Origin: Bartonella raoultii
Lineage (GTDB): Bacteria > Pseudomonadota > Alphaproteobacteria > Rhizobiales > Rhizobiaceae
Direction: 5' to 3'
Length of the DNA stretch: 64,000 nucleotides
Assembly (NCBI RefSeq): GCF_019659805.1
Contig: NZ_JAIFRO010000006.1
Location: 94,245-158,244 of the forward strand
This document shows, piece by piece, positions 37,634 through 47,822 of this stretch; positions within the stretch are counted from its first letter, which is position 1; every line of letters starts with the position of its first letter. The notes below the pieces were generated by a model. The model was given only the letters and a program-made list of their open reading frames with translations. It was not told where the DNA came from and did no database searches. The position numbers were made by a program, and so were the translations under genes.

Positions 37634-38992
37634 ATGGTAGAAGAATGGAGGCCTAACTCTTGGAGAGCAAGGCCAATTAAGCAAGTTCCGATTTATCCAG
37701 ATAAGTCTATATTAGAAGATGTTGAACGAAAACTACAGAGTTACCCTCCTTTAGTTTTTGCAGGTGAAGCGCGTGATTTGAAGAATGAATTAGCAGCTGT
37801 TGCACAAGGTCAGGCTTTTTTATTACAAGGTGGAGATTGTGCCGAAAGTTTTGCAGAGCATGAAGCAGATAATATTCGTGACTTTTTTCGTGTGTTTTTA
37901 CAAATGGCAATTGTTTTAACTTTTGGTAGTTCTAAACCAGTTGTTAAAATAGGTCGTATTGCTGGCCAGTTTGCAAAGCCACGTTCTTCTGATACGGAAA
38001 ATAGAGAAGGAATTGAACTTCCTTCTTATCGAGGAGATATTATTAATAGTATTACGTTTGCAATGGATTCTCGTACTCCTGATCCTCAACGGATGTCTAT
38101 GGCTTATCGACAATCAGCAGCAACACTCAATTTATTGCGTGCTTTTTCACAAGGGGGATATGCGAATTTAGAAAATGTTCATACATGGATGTTGGGTTTT
38201 ATTTCGAAGAGTCCACAAGGTGAACGTTATGAGCTCTTAGCAGAGCGTATTTCTGAAGCAATTGATTTTATGCGTTCTATTGGTATTACATCTAAAACAC
38301 ATTCTTCGTTACGTGAAACATCTTTTTATACCAGTCATGAAGCGCTTTTGCTAGGCTATGAAGAGGCTTTAACGCGTATTGATTCGATTTCAGGAGATTG
38401 GTATGCAACATCAGGCCATATGTTATGGATTGGTGATCGTACACGCCAGATTGATCATGCACACGTTGAATATTGCCGTGGTATTAAGAATCCCCTTGGA
38501 TTAAAGTGTGGTCCTTCTCTTGAGCCGGATGAGCTTTTAAAATTAATTGATATTCTAAATCCTGAAAATGAATTGGGGCGGTTAATTCTCATTACGCGTT
38601 TTGGTTATGATAAGATTGAGAATTATCTTCCTAAACTCATTAGAACGGTTGAACGTGAAAAGCGTAAAGTTATATGGTCATGTGATCCAATGCATGGCAA
38701 TACGGTTACTGTAAATGGTTATAAAACGCGTCCTTTTGATTATGTATTAAAGGAAGTAGAAAAATTTTTTGCTGTGCATCATGATGAAGGTACTTATCCA
38801 GGAGGCATTCATATTGAAATGACAGGCCGTGATGTAACTGAGTGTACAGGGGGGGCACATGCCATTTCTGCAGAAAATTTATCTGATCGCTATCATACAC
38901 AGTGTGATCCACGATTAAACGCAGATCAAGCGTTGGAATTAGCTTTTCTTGTTGCTGAGCTTCTCAAAAAAAATCGTATTATTAATTCATAA
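37634..38992 (+). CDS. 3-deoxy-7-phosphoheptulonate synthase, class II
   Basis: First enzyme of the shikimate pathway, joining phosphoenolpyruvate and erythrose 4-phosphate. The 452-residue protein is of the class II (plant/AroH-II) type: [15 protein letters not shown] and [13 protein letters not shown] at the N-terminus, [22 protein letters not shown] with the metal-binding cysteine, [16 protein letters not shown], and the C-terminal CDPMHGNTV and [18 protein letters not shown]. Class II enzymes are common in Rhizobiales. It follows gor after 72 bp and has GGAGAGAATGA around its start. Confidence 0.96.
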   Translation: MVEEWRPNSWRARPIKQVPIYPDKSILEDVERKLQSYPPLVFAGEARDLKNELAAVAQGQAFLLQGGDCAESFAEHEADNIRDFFRVFLQMAIVLTFGSSKPVVKIGRIAGQFAKPRSSDTENREGIELPSYRGDIINSITFAMDSRTPDPQRMSMAYRQSAATLNLLRAFSQGGYANLENVHTWMLGFISKSPQGERYELLAERISEAIDFMRSIGITSKTHSSLRETSFYTSHEALLLGYEEALTRIDSISGDWYATSGHMLWIGDRTRQIDHAHVEYCRGIKNPLGLKCGPSLEPDELLKLIDILNPENELGRLILITRFGYDKIENYLPKLIRTVEREKRKVIWSCDPMHGNTVTVNGYKTRPFDYVLKEVEKFFAVHHDEGTYPGGIHIEMTGRDVTECTGGAHAISAENLSDRYHTQCDPRLNADQALELAFLVAELLKKNRIINS

Positions 38993-39132
38993 TAACGTAT
39001 TACAAATAATTAAATAGGAAATAATATAATACTTTTGTATCTTAGGTGTTTATGAAAGAAGAGAAAAAAAGGGATATTTTCAATGATGAAACTAGGATTA
39101 TTATTGCTAAACTTTTGAAATGATAAAAAATT

Positions 39133-40794
39133 ATGAAAAATGATTTTCGGATAGCTGTTGCTCAATTAAATCCTATTGTTGGTGATATTGAAGGAAATTT
39201 TTCTCTTGCTGCAATGGCACATGAGAAAGCCAAAAAAGAAGGTGCAGACCTTGTTTTATTGACAGAGCTTTTTATAAGTGCTTATCCGCCAGAAGATCTT
39301 GTCTTAAAATTTGCTTTTACAAAAGCGTGTGAAGATGCTGTTAAAGAGTTAGCAAAGATAACCGTAGGGGGACCAGGAATCGTCATTGGTCTTTCTCTAA
39401 GGCGTAATAATAAAGTTTACAATGGAGCTATGCTTCTTGATGAAGGAAGAATAATTGCTGAAAGCTTGAAATTTGATTTACCTAATTATGCTGAATTTGA
39501 TGAAAAACGATTATTTTCTCCCGGTCCGCGTCCTGAACCAATTCTTTATCACGGAGTAAAATTAGGAATAGTGATTTGTGAGGATATTTGGAATGATTCT
39601 TCTCTTTGTACAGAGCTGAGTAATAAAGGAGCTGAGATTATTCTCGTCCTTAATGGGTCGCCCTACCAACGTAATAAAATATTAAAACGTGTAGACATTG
39701 TTCGTGCGCAAGCGCTTCAATCCGGCATACCAGTTATTTATGCTAATCAAGTTGGTGGTCAGGATGAGCTGGTTTTTGATGGAGGGTCTTTTGCCTTAAA
39801 TGGACAAGGTGCAGTTGTATTTCAAATGAAACATTTTGCAAGCCATATCGCTATAAGTCATTGGCAACGAAAAACGATAGGATGGCAATGTATTTCTGGT
39901 CCCAATGAAATTCTTCTCGATGGATTAGCAGCTGATTATCAAGCTTGTGTTTTGGGATTGAAGGATTATGTCAATAAAAACCGCTTTAAAGATGTTATTC
40001 TTGGTCTTTCAGGAGGGATTGATTCAGCACTTTGTGCGGCAATAGCGGTGGACGCTCTTGGGGCGGAGAGGGTTCGCACCTTAATGATGCCTTATCATTA
40101 TACTTCACAAGAATCATTACAAGATGCTAAAAATTGTGCAAATCTTTTGGGATGCCGTTATGAAGTCATACCGATTGAGCAAGCTGTTGAGGCTTTTTTG
40201 AAGATAATGACGCCCGTTTTTTTAGGTTTGCCATCTGATGTAACAGAAGAAAATCTTCAAAGTCGTATACGTGGTACTTTTTTAATGGCTCTTTCGAATA
40301 AATTTGGCTCAATGGTGATAACAACAGGCAATAAGTCAGAAATGGCTGTAGGATATGCAACACTTTATGGTGATATGAATGGAGGCTTCAATCCTCTTAA
40401 AGACATTTATAAAACACAAGTTTATACATTAGCTGAGTGGCGCAATGAACATTATTTAAAAAGTTTTCAAGGGCCAGAAGGAATTGTAATCCCATCCAAT
40501 ATTATAGCAAAAGCACCTTCCGCAGAGCTGCGAGAAAATCAAAAAGATGAAGATTCTCTACCTCCTTATCCTATTTTAGATGATATCTTACAATCTCTTA
40601 TAGAAAATGACATGAGCATTTGTGATATTGTTCAACGTGGGCATGTACGGGAAACTGTTGAGAAAATTGAACAGCTTCTTTATGGTGCTGAATATAAAAG
40701 GCGACAATCTGCACCCGGTGTAAAAATCAGTTACAAGAATTTCGGACGTGATCGTCGTTATCCTATTGTCAATTATTTTCGCGATAAAAATTGA
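39133..40794 (+). CDS. nadE: Glutamine-dependent NAD(+) synthetase
   Basis: Makes NAD from deamido-NAD using glutamine-derived ammonia. The 553-residue protein has two domains. The N-terminal nitrilase-like glutaminase (about 1-255) shows [18 protein letters not shown] and [11 protein letters not shown] with the catalytic cysteine. The C-terminal synthetase (about 275-553) has the P-loop [15 protein letters not shown] near residue 290 and [21 protein letters not shown] single fused chain is normal for alphaproteobacteria. NadE here and NAD kinase at 43794 together supply NAD and NADP. gltX2 starts 10 bp after the stop. Confidence 0.96.
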   Translation: MKNDFRIAVAQLNPIVGDIEGNFSLAAMAHEKAKKEGADLVLLTELFISAYPPEDLVLKFAFTKACEDAVKELAKITVGGPGIVIGLSLRRNNKVYNGAMLLDEGRIIAESLKFDLPNYAEFDEKRLFSPGPRPEPILYHGVKLGIVICEDIWNDSSLCTELSNKGAEIILVLNGSPYQRNKILKRVDIVRAQALQSGIPVIYANQVGGQDELVFDGGSFALNGQGAVVFQMKHFASHIAISHWQRKTIGWQCISGPNEILLDGLAADYQACVLGLKDYVNKNRFKDVILGLSGGIDSALCAAIAVDALGAERVRTLMMPYHYTSQESLQDAKNCANLLGCRYEVIPIEQAVEAFLKIMTPVFLGLPSDVTEENLQSRIRGTFLMALSNKFGSMVITTGNKSEMAVGYATLYGDMNGGFNPLKDIYKTQVYTLAEWRNEHYLKSFQGPEGIVIPSNIIAKAPSAELRENQKDEDSLPPYPILDDILQSLIENDMSICDIVQRGHVRETVEKIEQLLYGAEYKRRQSAPGVKISYKNFGRDRRYPIVNYFRDKN

Positions 40795-40804
40795 GTATTC
40801 TTTT

Positions 40805-42184
40805 ATGGTTAAAGTTCGTTTTGCCCCCTCTCCAACAGGTTATATTCATATTGGTAATATTCGTAGTGCGCTTTTCAATTGGCTTTATGCGCAAGCGCAT
40901 AAGGGAGAATTTATTTTGCGCTATGATGATACCGATATTGAGCGTTCTAAACAGGAATATATCAATGCTATAGCCGTTGACCTTGAATGGCTTGGTATTC
41001 AACCAGATGCAATTTATTACCAATCTAAGCGATTTAATCGATATGATGAAGTGGCAGAAACTCTCAAACAACGTGGTCTTCTTTATCCCTGTTATGAAAC
41101 AGCGGAAGAATTAGAGCGACGTCGTAAAATCCAGCTTTCACGCAAACTGCCTCCCATTTATGACCGTGCAGCATTGAAGTTGACAGCAGAAGAGAAAAAA
41201 AACTTTGAATCACAAAATCGTAAACCCCATTGGCGATTTCTTCTTCCTAATTTTGAAAATAATCCTTTGCAAACAAAGCGAACGGAAGTTTGCTGGAATG
41301 ATACCGTAAAGGGAAAGCAGACGATTGATTTGGCATCTCTTTCAGATCCTGTTCTTATTCGTGAAGATGGAAGCTATCTTTATACATTACCCTCTGTTGT
41401 GGATGACATAGATATGGCCATTACACATATTATTCGTGGTGATGATCATGTTACAAATACAGGTGCTCAGATTGCTCTTTTTAGAGCTCTCAATGCAGAA
41501 TTACCAGTTTTTGGTCATTTCAATTTATTGGCGACAGTTTTAGGACAAGGATTTTCAAAACGTAACAATGATCTTTCTATTCGTTCTCTACGGGAAGAAG
41601 GATTTGAATCGATAGCTGTTCAGTGTCTTGCTGTTTTGATTGGGACATCACAAAATGTGCATCCCTATCCCCATCAAGCAGCGCTTTTAGAACATTTTAA
41701 TTTACAAAATACATCAAAATCGGTTGCAAAATTTGATATTGCTGATCTTTATACTTTGAATAGTCATCTTGTTCATGAACTAAATTATGAGGACGTTAAA
41801 ACGCGCCTTCAAAATCTTTCTATTGAAGGAGAAAAGGCGGAATATTTCTGGAATGCGATAAGAAGTAATATTGATAAAGTGAATGATGCTGTTTTGTGGT
41901 GGAAAATAATTCATGATGAACAGAGTTTTGATACAGTTGCATTCGAAGATCGCGCATTTGTACATCAGTCTCTTAATTTTTTGCCTGAAGGTGTATTGAC
42001 GGATGAAAGTTGGAAAGTTTGGACAACAACATTAAAAGAAAAAACAGGACGTAAAGGAAAAGCTTTGTTTATGCCATTACGTCAAGCGCTTACAGGAATG
42101 GAGCATGGACCTGAAATGGGAAAAATTTTGCAACTTTTAGGACGTGAAAAGGTAAAAAAAAGATTAGCTTTTCACGAAAAATAA
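40805..42184 (+). CDS. Glutamyl-tRNA synthetase-like protein (second copy)
   Basis: A second class I glutamyl-tRNA synthetase, 459 residues from the ATG at 40805 (the frame is open 19 codons further into nadE but the family N-terminus is [17 protein letters not shown]). The HIGH-type motif is intact. The second signature is [10 protein letters not shown] in place of the usual KLSKRHGA. The C-terminal domain is shorter and diverges from the copy at 30540. In organisms with two GluRS genes one may prefer tRNA-Gln, with GatCAB amidating the product. Which copy does this here cannot be read from sequence. It follows nadE by 10 bp and is likely cotranscribed with it. Confidence 0.93.
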   Translation: MVKVRFAPSPTGYIHIGNIRSALFNWLYAQAHKGEFILRYDDTDIERSKQEYINAIAVDLEWLGIQPDAIYYQSKRFNRYDEVAETLKQRGLLYPCYETAEELERRRKIQLSRKLPPIYDRAALKLTAEEKKNFESQNRKPHWRFLLPNFENNPLQTKRTEVCWNDTVKGKQTIDLASLSDPVLIREDGSYLYTLPSVVDDIDMAITHIIRGDDHVTNTGAQIALFRALNAELPVFGHFNLLATVLGQGFSKRNNDLSIRSLREEGFESIAVQCLAVLIGTSQNVHPYPHQAALLEHFNLQNTSKSVAKFDIADLYTLNSHLVHELNYEDVKTRLQNLSIEGEKAEYFWNAIRSNIDKVNDAVLWWKIIHDEQSFDTVAFEDRAFVHQSLNFLPEGVLTDESWKVWTTTLKEKTGRKGKALFMPLRQALTGMEHGPEMGKILQLLGREKVKKRLAFHEK

Positions 42185-42230
42185 GACCAGCTTTCCAGAA
42201 TACTTCGTTTATTCTTTAGCAAAAAGAAAA

Positions 42231-43646
42231 TCATTTTTCCTTTTTAGAGGGGGAAGGTATAAGCATGAATGCAGGAATGTCATCGCCAAATCCAAGTGGA
42301 GCATAATCCTTATTTTTTCGAAATTGGTATTGCTCAGGTGTTTTTGTTTTCTTGTTTGCAGTTTTTATATCATCCACTTTATCATTTTTTAAAAACTTTT
42401 TAGTTTGAATACTCTGTTCTTTTGGGGTAGCTGTCTTCGATGATTTAGAAGTTTTTCTTTTTGGAATGGTATTTTCAGCTTGATCATCGTTTGTTAAAGA
42501 AGAGAGATCTCCATTGAGCCATTCAATTTTTTCATGGCTTATTTCTTCAATAGCATTAATATATTTTTGGTCAGTTTTTGTAACGATTGTAAAAGCTTTT
42601 CCGCTACGGTTTGCGCGTCCTGTACGACCAATTCGATGAATATAATCTTCAGCATGTGTAGGAACGTCATAATTAAAAACATGGCTCACTGCTGGGATAT
42701 CAAGACCACGGGCTGCAACATCAGAAGCAACAAGAAGCTTGAGTTTATTATTTTTAAAATCGGCTAATGTATTCATGCGCGAGTATTGGTCCATATCTCC
42801 ATGCAGCGCACCTACACTAAAGTTATGTCTGACAAGCGACCTAAAAAGTTCAGAAATATCTTTCTTCCGATTACAAAAAATAATAGCATTTTTAAGTTCA
42901 TCTCCTTCACTGTAGATAAGTTCTCGTAAAACGGTTCTTTTATCCCATGATTTATTTCCAGATTTGACGAGTCGTTGTGTAATTGTGCTAGCAGTTGAAG
43001 ATGCTTTTGTTACTTCAACAGCTACGGGAGAGTGTAAAAATTGTTTTGTTAATTTTGTAATTTCTGGTGCCATTGTTGCAGAAAAGAACAAAGTTTGACG
43101 TGTAAAGGGCGTTAGTTTACAGATATGTTCAATATCAGGAATAAATCCCATATCTAACATGCGATCAGCTTCATCTATAACCAGAATTTCAACCCCCATC
43201 AAAAGCAATTTACCACGTTTAAAATGATCAAGAAGACGTCCAGGCGTTGCTATAAGGACATCAGCTCCCCGCTCAAGAGTACGATCTTGTTGTTCAAAAG
43301 AAACGCCACCAATTAAAAGCGCAATATTTAAACGGTGATTTATTCCATATTTATCAAAATTTTCTTCAACTTGAGCAGCAAGTTCACGCGTTGGTTCTAA
43401 TATAAGAGTACGGGGCATTCGTGCTCTTGCACGGCCCTTTTCAAGAAGTGTAAGCATAGGTAAAACAAAAGAAGCTGTTTTTCCCGTTCCTGTTTGTGCA
43501 ATTCCTAGAACGTCTTTCCTTTGAAGAACATGAGGAATTGTTCCACTTTGAATAGGTGTTGGAATTGTATAACCTACCGACTTTACTGCTTTTATAACTT
43601 TTGCAGAAAGACCTAAATCATCAAAACTGTTTAAAGGTGGTATCAT
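42231..43646 (-). CDS. DEAD-box ATP-dependent RNA helicase (RhlE-like)
   Basis: A 471-residue DEAD-box helicase that remodels RNA and helps ribosome assembly or RNA decay. The motifs are complete: Q motif (GYTIPTPIQSGTIP), I AQTGTGKT, Ia PTRELAAQV, II IDEADRMLDMG, III FFSATMAPE, and VI HRIGRTGR. RhlE-type features are FDDLGLSAKVIKAVKSVGY at the start and the absence of an extended RNA-binding domain. The tail from about 385 is Lys/Thr-rich and of low complexity (for example KRKTSKSSKTATPKEQSIQT), usual for RhlE proteins. It converges on gltX2 with a 46-bp gap and no clear terminator. Confidence 0.93.
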   Translation of the reverse strand: MIPPLNSFDDLGLSAKVIKAVKSVGYTIPTPIQSGTIPHVLQRKDVLGIAQTGTGKTASFVLPMLTLLEKGRARARMPRTLILEPTRELAAQVEENFDKYGINHRLNIALLIGGVSFEQQDRTLERGADVLIATPGRLLDHFKRGKLLLMGVEILVIDEADRMLDMGFIPDIEHICKLTPFTRQTLFFSATMAPEITKLTKQFLHSPVAVEVTKASSTASTITQRLVKSGNKSWDKRTVLRELIYSEGDELKNAIIFCNRKKDISELFRSLVRHNFSVGALHGDMDQYSRMNTLADFKNNKLKLLVASDVAARGLDIPAVSHVFNYDVPTHAEDYIHRIGRTGRANRSGKAFTIVTKTDQKYINAIEEISHEKIEWLNGDLSSLTNDDQAENTIPKRKTSKSSKTATPKEQSIQTKKFLKNDKVDDIKTANKKTKTPEQYQFRKNKDYAPLGFGDDIPAFMLIPSPSKKEK

Positions 43647-43793
43647 TTTTTATTAATTGCTCTGTGATTTTAATTTTTCATATAAACTGTTAATGAGATC
43701 CAGTATTCTACACTCTTAGAAAAAGAGTTAAGATGTCTTCAAAAAAAAGTCAACTATAACAGACATATACATATAGAAAGCATAATACAATAA

Positions 43794-44567
43794 CTAATAG
43801 CGAAATTGTTCTGATAAAATACGCTCATCCCATGAATGATTAGAGTCAAAAAGGATTGAGGCTGTTACTTCTGTTGCTGTTGAAATAGTAACGGAATGGA
43901 CAGATTTCACTTCCACATTATCAGCTGCAGCATTTACAGGACGTTTATTAGGTTCTAGCATATCAAAACGTATTGTTACGGTATTGGGAAGCAGTGCTCC
44001 ATGCCATCGGCGAGGACGAAAGGGGCTTACGGGAGTAAGTGCCATAAGGGGGGCCATGAGAGGTAAAATAGGTCCCTGTGCTGATAAATTATAGGCAGTA
44101 GATCCAGCAGGTGTGGCAACGAGAATACCATCACAACTTAATTGCTCCATGCGTACGTTATTATCAATACTAACACGAATTTTTGCTGCTTGATAAGATT
44201 GACGAAAAAGAGAGACTTCATTTATTGCAAGTGCTTCAATATATTTTTGACATTCCGCTTCTGCAATCATACGCAGAGGATGAATTTCCTTTTTATGAGC
44301 GATAGCAATACGATTTGGCAATTTTTGTTCATGAAATTCATTCATAAGAAATCCTACAGAACCTTGATTCATGCCATAAATGGGCTTGCCGGTATTCATA
44401 ACGTCGCGCACAGCTTGTAACATTGTTCCATCCCCACCGACTGCAACAACAACATCAGTTTCTTCTAGAGGAGAATGACCGTAAAGGGATATTAATTTAT
44501 GAGTAGCTTTCGTAGCTTCTTCAGTGTCCGCAGAGATAAAATGAAAGCGGTTTGGTAATATAGTCAT
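43794..44567 (-). CDS. nadK: NAD kinase
   Basis: Phosphorylates NAD to NADP using ATP or polyphosphate. The 257-residue protein has the diagnostic VVAVGGDGTMLQAV (GGDGT motif near residue 45), YGMNQGSVGFLMNEF, and the C-terminal DGILVATPAGSTAYNLSAQGPI. These cover the catalytic aspartate and NAD-binding residues. It is shorter than E. coli NadK at the N-terminus, as in other Rhizobiales. ATG at 44567 has AGGATAATTCTTA upstream. The gene before it, downstream on the other side, is the helicase, 147 bp away. Confidence 0.95.
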   Translation of the reverse strand: MTILPNRFHFISADTEEATKATHKLISLYGHSPLEETDVVVAVGGDGTMLQAVRDVMNTGKPIYGMNQGSVGFLMNEFHEQKLPNRIAIAHKKEIHPLRMIAEAECQKYIEALAINEVSLFRQSYQAAKIRVSIDNNVRMEQLSCDGILVATPAGSTAYNLSAQGPILPLMAPLMALTPVSPFRPRRWHGALLPNTVTIRFDMLEPNKRPVNAAADNVEVKSVHSVTISTATEVTASILFDSNHSWDERILSEQFRY

Positions 44568-44836
44568 TAAGAATTATCCTGATATTTATAACTTGTTTTT
44601 AGCTTACTTTTTGAAAGCTTTGAAGTTGTAATAAAAGATTTTTTTACAACAATAAGAGCAGTTTATACAAAAAAGAAGCGGTTTAAAAGTAAGTAGCACT
44701 AGCAAGAGAGAATAAAAATATTGTATTTTTATATAAAATTTATAAACAAGTATTTTTTATTCCAATGATAATTGCTTATTGAAGCTGAGAGTATGATAAG
44801 TTAAAAGGTCACAACTGTTTTGATAATCAGTGTGGA

Positions 44837-44913
44837 GCACCCGTAGCTCAGTTGGATAGAGCGCTGCCCTCCGAAGGCAGAGGTCACAGATTCGAATTCT
44901 GTCGGGTGCACCA
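44837..44913 (+). tRNA. tRNA-Arg (anticodon CCG)
   Basis: A complete 77-nt cloverleaf. The acceptor stem pairs GCACCCG with CGGGTGC, followed by discriminator A and an encoded CCA. The D arm contains AGCTCAGTTGGATAGAGC. The anticodon stem pairs CTGCC with GGCAG around loop CTCCGAA, giving anticodon CCG, which reads CGG. The T arm pairs ACAGA with TCTGT around loop TTCGAAT. It marks the start of the low-density accessory region. Confidence 0.97.
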
Positions 44914-45204
44914 AATTCTTCACTTTTATTTTATGCCATCTGTATAATATTTTTTTCTCAAAAGAGATTGTTACTATTTAAAAAATAACTTCATTGAAAT
45001 ATGCTTTGAACTTGTATAGTAAATAACAAAAGTCAATTTTAAAAATAAAGCTTTTTGCTTTTTATGAAAATATAGAAAAAACATAGTAACATTAAAATAT
45101 TTAAAAATTAGTATACCTCCTTTATACAATAATCTTTACTCTTTATCTAGTATGAGAGAAAAAAATGCTTTTTTATATTTTATGACCAGATGGGTGAAAA
45201 AATT

Positions 45205-46743
45205 ATGAATATTATTCTCAATCCAGGAAAAGTAACACTGAGCGAACTTGAAGCTATTTATTGGAATGGTGCAGTAAGTAAACTTCATAATGATACGCAT
45301 TTATCCATCAAGAAGGGAGCAGACCGTATTACTGAGATTGCCGCTGGAAGTGAACCAGTTTATGGTATTAATACTGGTTTTGGCAAATTAGCATCGATTA
45401 AAATTGATGCTAATGATGTGGCCCTTTTACAAAGAAATCTGATTTTGTCTCATTGCTGTGGTGTGGGGAATCCTTTAGCAGAAAATATTGTACGTTTGAT
45501 GATGACTTTAAAGCTTGTTTCTTTAGGGCGGGGAGCCTCTGGTGTTCGTTTAGAAGTTGTGCATTTGTTAGAAAATATGCTGGCAAATGGCGTTATTCCT
45601 GTTATCCCCGAAAAGGGATCGGTTGGTGCATCAGGTGATCTTGCACCACTTGCTCATATGGCTGCTGTGATGATGGGGGAAGGTGAGGCGTTTTTTCAAA
45701 ATATTCGCATGCGTGGAGCAGCGGCTTTAGAAAAAGCAGGTTTGTCTCCTATTACTTTAAAAGCTAAGGAAGGTTTGGCTCTTATTAATGGTACTCAAAC
45801 ATCAACAGCACTTGCTCTTGCAGGACTTTTTCAAGGGTATCGGGCACTGTGTGGTGGACTTCTCGCTGGCGCATTGACCACAGATGCCATTATGGGATCA
45901 ACGGCACCATTTCATCCTGATATTCATATTTTAAGGGGACATTATGGGCAAATTGTTGTATCAGAAACATTAGAAAAGCTTGTAGAGAATTCGGAAATTC
46001 GAGCCGCGCATTTGCGTGATGATGAGCGTGTACAAGACCCTTATTGTATACGTTGCCAACCACAGGTTATGGGAGCATGTTTTGATATTCTTATTGCAGC
46101 AGCAAAAACACTGATTATTGAAGCAAATGCAGTTACAGATAATCCCTTGATTTTAAAGAATGGTAATGTTGTCTCTGGTGGAAATTTTCATGCTGAACCT
46201 GTTGCATTTGCTGCTGATCAGATTGCTCTTGCTTTATGTGAGATAGGATCTATTTCTCAAAGGCGTATTGCTCTTATGGTTGATCCAGCAGTTTCTTATG
46301 GTCTTCCAGCTTTTTTAGCACATAATGCGGGTCTTAATTCAGGTTTTATGATTGCTGAAGTAACAGCAGCAGCTTTAATGTCTGAAAATAAACAAATGGC
46401 ACATCCAGCTTCTGTTGATTCAACGCCAACTTCAGCAAATCAGGAAGATCATGTTTCCATGGCTTGTCATGGGGCGCGTCGATTATTGGCAATGAGTGAA
46501 AATCTTTTTACTATTATTGGTATTGAAACGCTTATTGCAGCACAGGGAATTGAATATCGTGCACCTTTAAAAACAAGCTCTTTTTTGCAGTCTGTTATGA
46601 AGATATTACGCAAAAATATTGATCCTCTAAAGGAAGATCGCTATTTGGCTCCAGATCTCGATAAAGGGTATGTACTGATACGTGAAGGGATACTATTATC
46701 GGTATTACCAAAAACAATATTTCCTATATTGAATCTAAAATAA
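45205..46743 (+). CDS. hutH: Histidine ammonia-lyase
   Basis: Deaminates L-histidine to trans-urocanate, the first step of histidine breakdown. The 512-residue protein has the self-forming MIO cofactor motif ASGD within [19 protein letters not shown], the active-site [11 protein letters not shown] near the N-terminus, and the C-terminal [18 protein letters not shown] block. I chose ATG at 45205, with GGGTGAAAAA upstream and the usual N-terminus [12 protein letters not shown]; the ATG at 45190 would add five residues. No hutU, hutI or hutG is nearby, so urocanate processing is not visible here. The amino acid permease at 47823 may supply histidine. Neighbouring gaps are long on both sides. Confidence 0.95.
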   Translation: MNIILNPGKVTLSELEAIYWNGAVSKLHNDTHLSIKKGADRITEIAAGSEPVYGINTGFGKLASIKIDANDVALLQRNLILSHCCGVGNPLAENIVRLMMTLKLVSLGRGASGVRLEVVHLLENMLANGVIPVIPEKGSVGASGDLAPLAHMAAVMMGEGEAFFQNIRMRGAAALEKAGLSPITLKAKEGLALINGTQTSTALALAGLFQGYRALCGGLLAGALTTDAIMGSTAPFHPDIHILRGHYGQIVVSETLEKLVENSEIRAAHLRDDERVQDPYCIRCQPQVMGACFDILIAAAKTLIIEANAVTDNPLILKNGNVVSGGNFHAEPVAFAADQIALALCEIGSISQRRIALMVDPAVSYGLPAFLAHNAGLNSGFMIAEVTAAALMSENKQMAHPASVDSTPTSANQEDHVSMACHGARRLLAMSENLFTIIGIETLIAAQGIEYRAPLKTSSFLQSVMKILRKNIDPLKEDRYLAPDLDKGYVLIREGILLSVLPKTIFPILNLK

Positions 46744-46861
46744 TATTTATTTTGAATTCAATGAGGAAGAAAAAATATTTCACTGTTAATTTTCTTATAC
46801 AATTATATATTTGGAGCAATTCATCTTTTTGATATTAAGTGATATGATAATACAATCTATA

Positions 46862-46888
46862 AAAACAATTTTTAAAGATTGTTTTTTT
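46862..46888 (+). terminator. Probable terminator after hutH
   Basis: AAAACAAT (46862-46869) pairs with ATTGTTTT (46878-46885) around an 8-nt loop, followed by TTTAATGTTTTTT. An alternative pairing uses ACAATCT (46852-46858) with AGATTGT (46876-46882). The hairpin is 118 bp after the hutH stop. Confidence 0.5.
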
Positions 46889-46984
46889 AATGTTTTTTAC
46901 TATACTTAAGAAAAATCTAAATTATCTTTTATGCGTTTATTATTTACTTATTTGTATTTTAAAGTAAACACAAAGGGAAAATAA

Positions 46985-47347
46985 ATGCCTACAAAAAATA
47001 CACTATATATTCTATTGGCGGTCATTTTTTGTTTTTCAAAAATTATAGAGGTTAATGCGAATCTTTGGAAAGGTAGAGCTCAAGAAAGTGTTTTTGTTAC
47101 CATGGGTGCACAAAGAAACAAGATTCTTGTTCAAGGGACCAATAAAGCATTTATTACTATTTCAGATCAAAGTACTAGAGAAAATACTAAATCTATTATT
47201 GGACAAATAGTCAAAAAGGCTATTTTATTTGGAATAGATCTTGTTCTTGAAAAAATCTCATTGAAGGCGGTTACCTTTTTTAAAAGATGGGTAGAGGCTA
47301 GATTTTCGCAATCTTTTTATAATTGGCGAGATTCACTTTATTCATGA
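46985..47347 (+). CDS. Small exported protein of unknown function
   Basis: A 120-residue protein whose first 26 residues are a good signal peptide (basic start, hydrophobic core YILLAVIFCF, then EVNAN). The mature part has a beta-looking segment (ESVFVTMGAQRNKILVQGTN), a possible second hydrophobic helix (KKAILFGIDLVLEKISL) and ends basic and aromatic (SQSFYNWRDSLYS). I do not recognise a family. ATG at 46985 has AAAGGGAAAATAA, a strong ribosome binding site. It sits between hutH and the amino acid permease but has its own terminators or gaps on both sides, so it is probably a separate unit. It could be host-interaction related, but nothing in the sequence proves that. Confidence 0.72.
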   Translation: MPTKNTLYILLAVIFCFSKIIEVNANLWKGRAQESVFVTMGAQRNKILVQGTNKAFITISDQSTRENTKSIIGQIVKKAILFGIDLVLEKISLKAVTFFKRWVEARFSQSFYNWRDSLYS

Positions 47348-47822
47348 TTAAGCTTCTTTTGCATTGTTACTAGAGGTCTTTTTATACACTATCTGATTTA
47401 TGATCATATAAGCTAATGAGAGAGAGTTTGTGTAAAGTCAGGAAAAACTAGTGTACTCATGACCAACTGGTATAGTATGAATTTTTGAGCCTCTATTTCA
47501 GGATCTGAAAAAAGCATGAGGATTACTGTTAAATTAGAACTCATTTTCCATAAAAAATACATATAATACGAAATGAGTAAATGACAATTACAAAAAAAAT
47601 CATTATCACGTTATATCAATAAAATAATACAAAATCGTAAGCATAAAAATGCTGAATAATCCACGATAAAAGTATTTTTTCATTGCCTAGAAGAGAGTAT
47701 CTGATAGGCCATTATTCAATACTTTTTAAAGATAGATTAGCAAAAAACATGAGGCTTTATCTATCATAAAGCTGATGTTGTCGTATAGGCTTTAGTTAAG
47801 CTTTCAGTAAAGAAGGAAAAAA
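47348..47822. other. 475-bp gap before the amino acid permease
   Basis: AT-rich with stops in all frames. No repeat or hairpin stood out. The promoter for the permease is presumably in its last 100 bp. Confidence 0.5.
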
